A program made the position numbers and the translations under genes. Shown piece by piece: positions 5,524-7,636 of a stretch of 7,636 nucleotides of DNA. Numbering within the stretch: position 1 is the first letter of the stretch; the number at the start of each line of letters is the position of its first letter. The notes beneath the pieces were generated by a model. That model did not search any database. It was not told the origin of the DNA and saw nothing but the letters and a program-made list of their open reading frames with translations. This DNA comes from an uncultured Lysobacteraceae bacterium (GTDB lineage: Bacteria; Pseudomonadota; Gammaproteobacteria; Xanthomonadales; Rhodanobacteraceae), in the NCBI GenBank assembly GCA_946480705.1, contig CAMLLF010000166.1:1-7636 (forward strand), in the 5' to 3' direction.

Positions 5524-5991
5524 ATGAACAGCACCGATCCCCGCTCGAATTTCGCCTACCCGCTGATGGACGTGACGCGACTGCTGCGCAAGCACTTCGA
5601 CCGTCGCGCCGAGCCGCTGGGCCTGACCCGCGCGCAGTGGCGCGCGATCAAGATCGTCCATCGCCAGCCCGGCATCAGCCAGAAGGCGCTGGCCGAACTG
5701 CTGGAAATGGAACCGATTCCCGTCGGCCGCGTCATCGACCGGCTGCAGCAGGCCGGCTTCGTCGAGCGCCGCCCCGATCCGAACGACCGTCGCGTCTGGC
5801 GCCTGCACACCCTGCCGCGCGCGCACGGCGTGCTCGACGACATGGAGGTCATCGCCGCGGGCCTGCGCGACGACACGCTGACCGGCATCGCGGATGCCGA
5901 GCTGATTGCCTGTCTCGGCGTGCTCGAGCGCATGAAGCAGAACCTGCTCGCGCTCGAAGACGCCGCTTCCAAGAACACGAACGAACCGTGA
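5524..5991 (+). CDS. MarR-family transcriptional regulator, likely repressor of the emrAB operon
   Basis: This 155-residue protein has the MarR winged helix-turn-helix. LTRAQWRAI (34-42) opens the DNA-binding domain, GISQKALAELLEMEPIPVGRVIDRLQQAGFV (50-80) holds the helix-turn-helix and recognition helix, and ERRPDPNDRRVWRL (81-94) is the wing. The helical ends form the dimer interface. Family members are dimeric repressors that release DNA when they bind phenolic or lipophilic ligands or oxidants. It heads an operon with emrA and emrB. The start is uncertain: the ATG at 5524 keeps the usual family N-terminus but has only a weak ribosome-binding site, while a GTG at 5509 has AGG at 5501-5503 and would add five residues (MSSAA). 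The stop at 5989-5991 is 8 bp from the emrA ATG. Confidence 0.92.
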   Translation: MNSTDPRSNFAYPLMDVTRLLRKHFDRRAEPLGLTRAQWRAIKIVHRQPGISQKALAELLEMEPIPVGRVIDRLQQAGFVERRPDPNDRRVWRLHTLPRAHGVLDDMEVIAAGLRDDTLTGIADAELIACLGVLERMKQNLLALEDAASKNTNEP

Positions 5992-5999
5992 GTACCGCC

Positions 6000-7091
6000 A
6001 TGACCACCGAAACTGCCGCGCCGGCACCGCCGCGCAAACGTTCGAACACCCTGCTCTGGATCGCGGGCCCGGCGCTCGTGCTGGCGATCGCGGGCTATTT
6101 CTGGCTGTCCGGCGGCCGCTACGTGAGCACGGACAACGCCTACGTGCAGGCTGACCAGGTCACGATCTCGCCGCAGATCGCCGGCCGCGTCGTCGAGGTG
6201 CTCGTGCGCGAGAACCAGCCGGTGCAGGCCGGCGACCTGCTGTTCCGCATCGACGAAGAACCGCTGAAGATCGCGGTGCAGCGTCTGGAAGCGCAGGCCG
6301 AGTCGGTGCGCAGCATGCTCGACGGTGCGCGCAACGGCTATCGCGGCGCCGAAGCCGACCTGCGTTCGGCCGAGGCCGATCTGCATCACGCGCAGCAGCA
6401 GTACGAGCGCGTGCAGGATCTGCGTACGCGCGGGCTCGTCGCGCAGCAGGCACTCGACGACGCCGCGAACACGGTCGCGAGCATGCGCGGCAAGCGCGAC
6501 GCGAACGCCGCCGCCGCCGCGCGCGCGCAGAACCTGCTCGGCGGATTGCCGGGCGCGGCCAACGACACGCTGCCCGGCTACAAGCTCGCGGTCGCACAGC
6601 TCGCGCAGGCCCAGCTCGATCTGGCGCACGCGGAAGTCCGCGCGCCGGTCGACGGCGTCATCGGCAAGACCGACCTGCAGGTCGGCGAATTCCTGACGAT
6701 CGGCCAACCCGCCATGCCGCTGATCGCGACGCAGACGCTCTGGGTCGAGGCCAATTTCAAGGAAACCGATCTGACCAACGTCGCGATCGGCCAGACCGCG
6801 CAGATCGCGATCGACACGTATCCGGGCAGGCACTGGAACGCGCGCGTCGCCTCGATCAGTCCGGCTTCCGGCGCGGAATTCGCCGTGCTGCCCGCGCAGA
6901 ACGCGACCGGCAACTGGGTCAAGATCGTGCAGCGCATTCCGGTGCGCCTCGCGCTGGAGTCCGATGCAGGCCTGCCGCAGCTGCGCGCCGGCATGAGCGC
7001 CGAAGTCGAGATCGACACCGGCCGCGAACGCGCGCGCTACACGCAGTTCTTCGGTCACGGCGCGGCGCAACAGCCGGTCGCGAGCCGCTGA
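6000..7091 (+). CDS. emrA: EmrA-type periplasmic adaptor (membrane fusion protein) of a multidrug efflux system
   Basis: This 363-residue HlyD/EmrA-family adaptor has one N-terminal membrane anchor (about 18-36, LLWIAGPALVLAIAGYFWL), so most of it lies in the periplasm. YVSTDNAYVQADQVTISPQIAGRV (41-64) is the family signature and starts the first half of the lipoyl-like domain (about 54-90). An alanine- and glutamine-rich coiled-coil hairpin covers about 90-210. The second lipoyl half contains RAPVDGVIG (214-222), and the beta-barrel contains VEANFKETDL (249-258). It links the EmrB-type pump to an outer-membrane channel; no TolC-like gene is in view. ATG at 6000 is preferred because GAG lies 7 nt upstream. 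A GTG at 5988 overlaps the marR stop as GTGA and would add four residues. The short gap to marR and the 13-bp gap to the pump gene indicate one operon. Confidence 0.94.
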   Translation: MTTETAAPAPPRKRSNTLLWIAGPALVLAIAGYFWLSGGRYVSTDNAYVQADQVTISPQIAGRVVEVLVRENQPVQAGDLLFRIDEEPLKIAVQRLEAQAESVRSMLDGARNGYRGAEADLRSAEADLHHAQQQYERVQDLRTRGLVAQQALDDAANTVASMRGKRDANAAAAARAQNLLGGLPGAANDTLPGYKLAVAQLAQAQLDLAHAEVRAPVDGVIGKTDLQVGEFLTIGQPAMPLIATQTLWVEANFKETDLTNVAIGQTAQIAIDTYPGRHWNARVASISPASGAEFAVLPAQNATGNWVKIVQRIPVRLALESDAGLPQLRAGMSAEVEIDTGRERARYTQFFGHGAAQQPVASR

Positions 7092-7104
7092 GCCGAGGCA
7101 GACC

Positions 7105-7518
7105 ATGAGCAGCGCCGCCACGCATCGCGACGTCGCCAACCTGCCGCTGCTGGTCGCCTCGATCATGCTGGCGACGCTGATGCAGGTCATCGACACGACG
7201 ATCGCAAACGTCGCGCTGCCCGACATGCAGGGCGCGCTGTCGGCGACGCAGGACCAGGTGTCGTGGGTGCTGACGTCCTACATCGTCGCCGCGGCGATCG
7301 CGACGCCGGCGACCGGCTGGCTCGCCGCGCGGCTCGGCCGCCGCCGTCTGCTCGCGATCGCGATCGGCGGATTCACGGTGGCTTCGGTGTTCTGCGCGAT
7401 GGCGACCGACATCGGCCAGATGGTCGCGTTCCGCGTGATGCAGGGACTGTTCGGCGCGGCGCTCGTGCCGATCACCGCGATGATCGGCAGATGCTCTCCG
7501 CCTTCGCAGGTCGCCTGA
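7105..7518 (+). pseudogene. emrB: EmrB/QacA-type DHA2 drug:proton antiporter, interrupted after about 124 residues
   Basis: The ORF starts at the ATG at 7105 with GAGG at 7095-7098, 13 bp after emrA. Family features are intact up to about residue 124: helix 1 with the DHA2 motif [12 protein letters not shown] (28-39), [11 protein letters not shown] (52-62), motif A in [11 protein letters not shown], and [14 protein letters not shown] (about 111-124), reaching about the fourth of 14 helices. A full protein has about 500 residues. Here the frame leaves the family after VPI and ends 13 codons later at the TGA at 7516-7518. No other frame resumes the family sequence within the remaining 118 bases. 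The breakpoint coincides with the inverted repeat at 7466-7489. A truncated pump like this should not work, which would leave emrA without its partner. An assembly chimera at a contig end is the main alternative to a real insertion. Confidence 0.8.
7466..7489. repeat. 9-bp inverted repeat at the emrB breakpoint
   Basis: TGCCGATCA (7466-7474) and TGATCGGCA (7481-7489) are perfect reverse complements separated by CCGCGA. The left arm still encodes the conserved VPI of EmrB; the right arm is already outside the family. It may be an insertion target, an element end, or a foldback junction. Confidence 0.6.
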
Positions 7519-7636
7519 CCTTCGGTCGACTCTTCGTCGGGAACGAAGGTCTGTTTGGTGTGGCGCTCGAAATCACGCTCCAGCTTCTGCCGAGAGCGGA
7601 ATGTTTCCACACGGTGCTCGCCGGCGTGATGGCCGC
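7490..7636. other. Unrecognised sequence downstream of the emrB breakpoint, possibly a mobile element end
   Basis: These 147 bases do not continue EmrB in any frame. By direct count of 7491-7636 they are about 62% GC, below the surrounding genes. Open frames run to the right edge: one on the plus strand from an ATG at 7491 ([11 protein letters not shown]...), and minus-strand frames such as one reading [18 protein letters not shown]. None was recognised as a known transposase or other family. A repeated element would explain both the interruption and why the sequence may stop here, but no terminal repeat or target duplication can be confirmed. Confidence 0.4.

Noticed and set aside
5556..7226. 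Long minus-strand open frame (556 codons) opposite marR, emrA and emrB
   Set aside because: It crosses three well-supported genes on the other strand and shows no recognisable domain.
7470..7636. Simple frameshift in emrB
   Set aside because: None of the three plus-strand frames after 7474 shows the expected continuation of a DHA2 transporter, so the loss is a sequence replacement or insertion, not an indel.
1..7636. CRISPR arrays, tRNA or rRNA genes, integrase or prophage genes
   Set aside because: No spaced direct repeats, tRNA cloverleaf or phage-type proteins were seen anywhere in the window.

Overview
The window is GC-rich DNA with the gene density, codon bias and protein families of a gammaproteobacterium, most likely in the order Xanthomonadales (Rhodanobacteraceae or Lysobacteraceae). 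Three things point there: a 336-residue animal/plant-type class I aldolase, a secreted PNGase A-family amidase of the kind characterised from Dyella and Rudaea, and a tandem GATTCCC heptamer repeat beside a terminator. This placement is inference; there is no rRNA or other taxonomic marker.

Layout, left to right. (1) Positions 1-485, minus strand: the N-terminal half of a TROVE-domain Ro60/Rsr homologue, running off the left edge. A near-consensus sigma-54 promoter lies just upstream of it, with an AT-rich stretch and a 20-bp imperfect palindrome further upstream. (2) Positions 486-973: divergent intergenic region holding the rsr control signals, a GC-rich segment full of hairpins, and a TATAAT promoter for the next gene. 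(3) Positions 974-1984, plus strand: class I fructose-bisphosphate aldolase, ending in a 16-bp-stem terminator that can serve both strands. (4) Positions 2091-3860, minus strand: a secreted PNGase A-like N-glycan amidase. (5) Positions 3947-5334, minus strand: a two-gene operon in which a YmdB-type macrodomain gene overlaps an APH(6)-type small-molecule kinase gene at TGATG. (6) Positions 5335-5523: a divergent promoter region with two palindromes, probably MarR operators. (7) Positions 5524 to the right edge, plus strand: a marR-emrA-emrB efflux operon. The emrB reading frame stops matching its family after about 124 residues, at a 9-bp inverted repeat, and passes into unrecognised sequence of lower GC.

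How the genes relate. The efflux cluster is a self-contained regulated unit: repressor, periplasmic adaptor and inner-membrane DHA2 pump, with the pump broken here. The Ro gene looks like part of a stress-induced RNA repair or quality-control locus under sigma-54 control, as known for rsr/rtcBA loci regulated by RtcR. Its partners, if present, lie beyond the left edge. The aldolase is housekeeping carbon metabolism, the PNGase is a lone secreted enzyme, and the macrodomain-kinase pair is co-translated with no obvious shared substrate.

The strongest observations are the sigma-54 promoter on the Ro gene with its candidate enhancer site, and the interruption of emrB.
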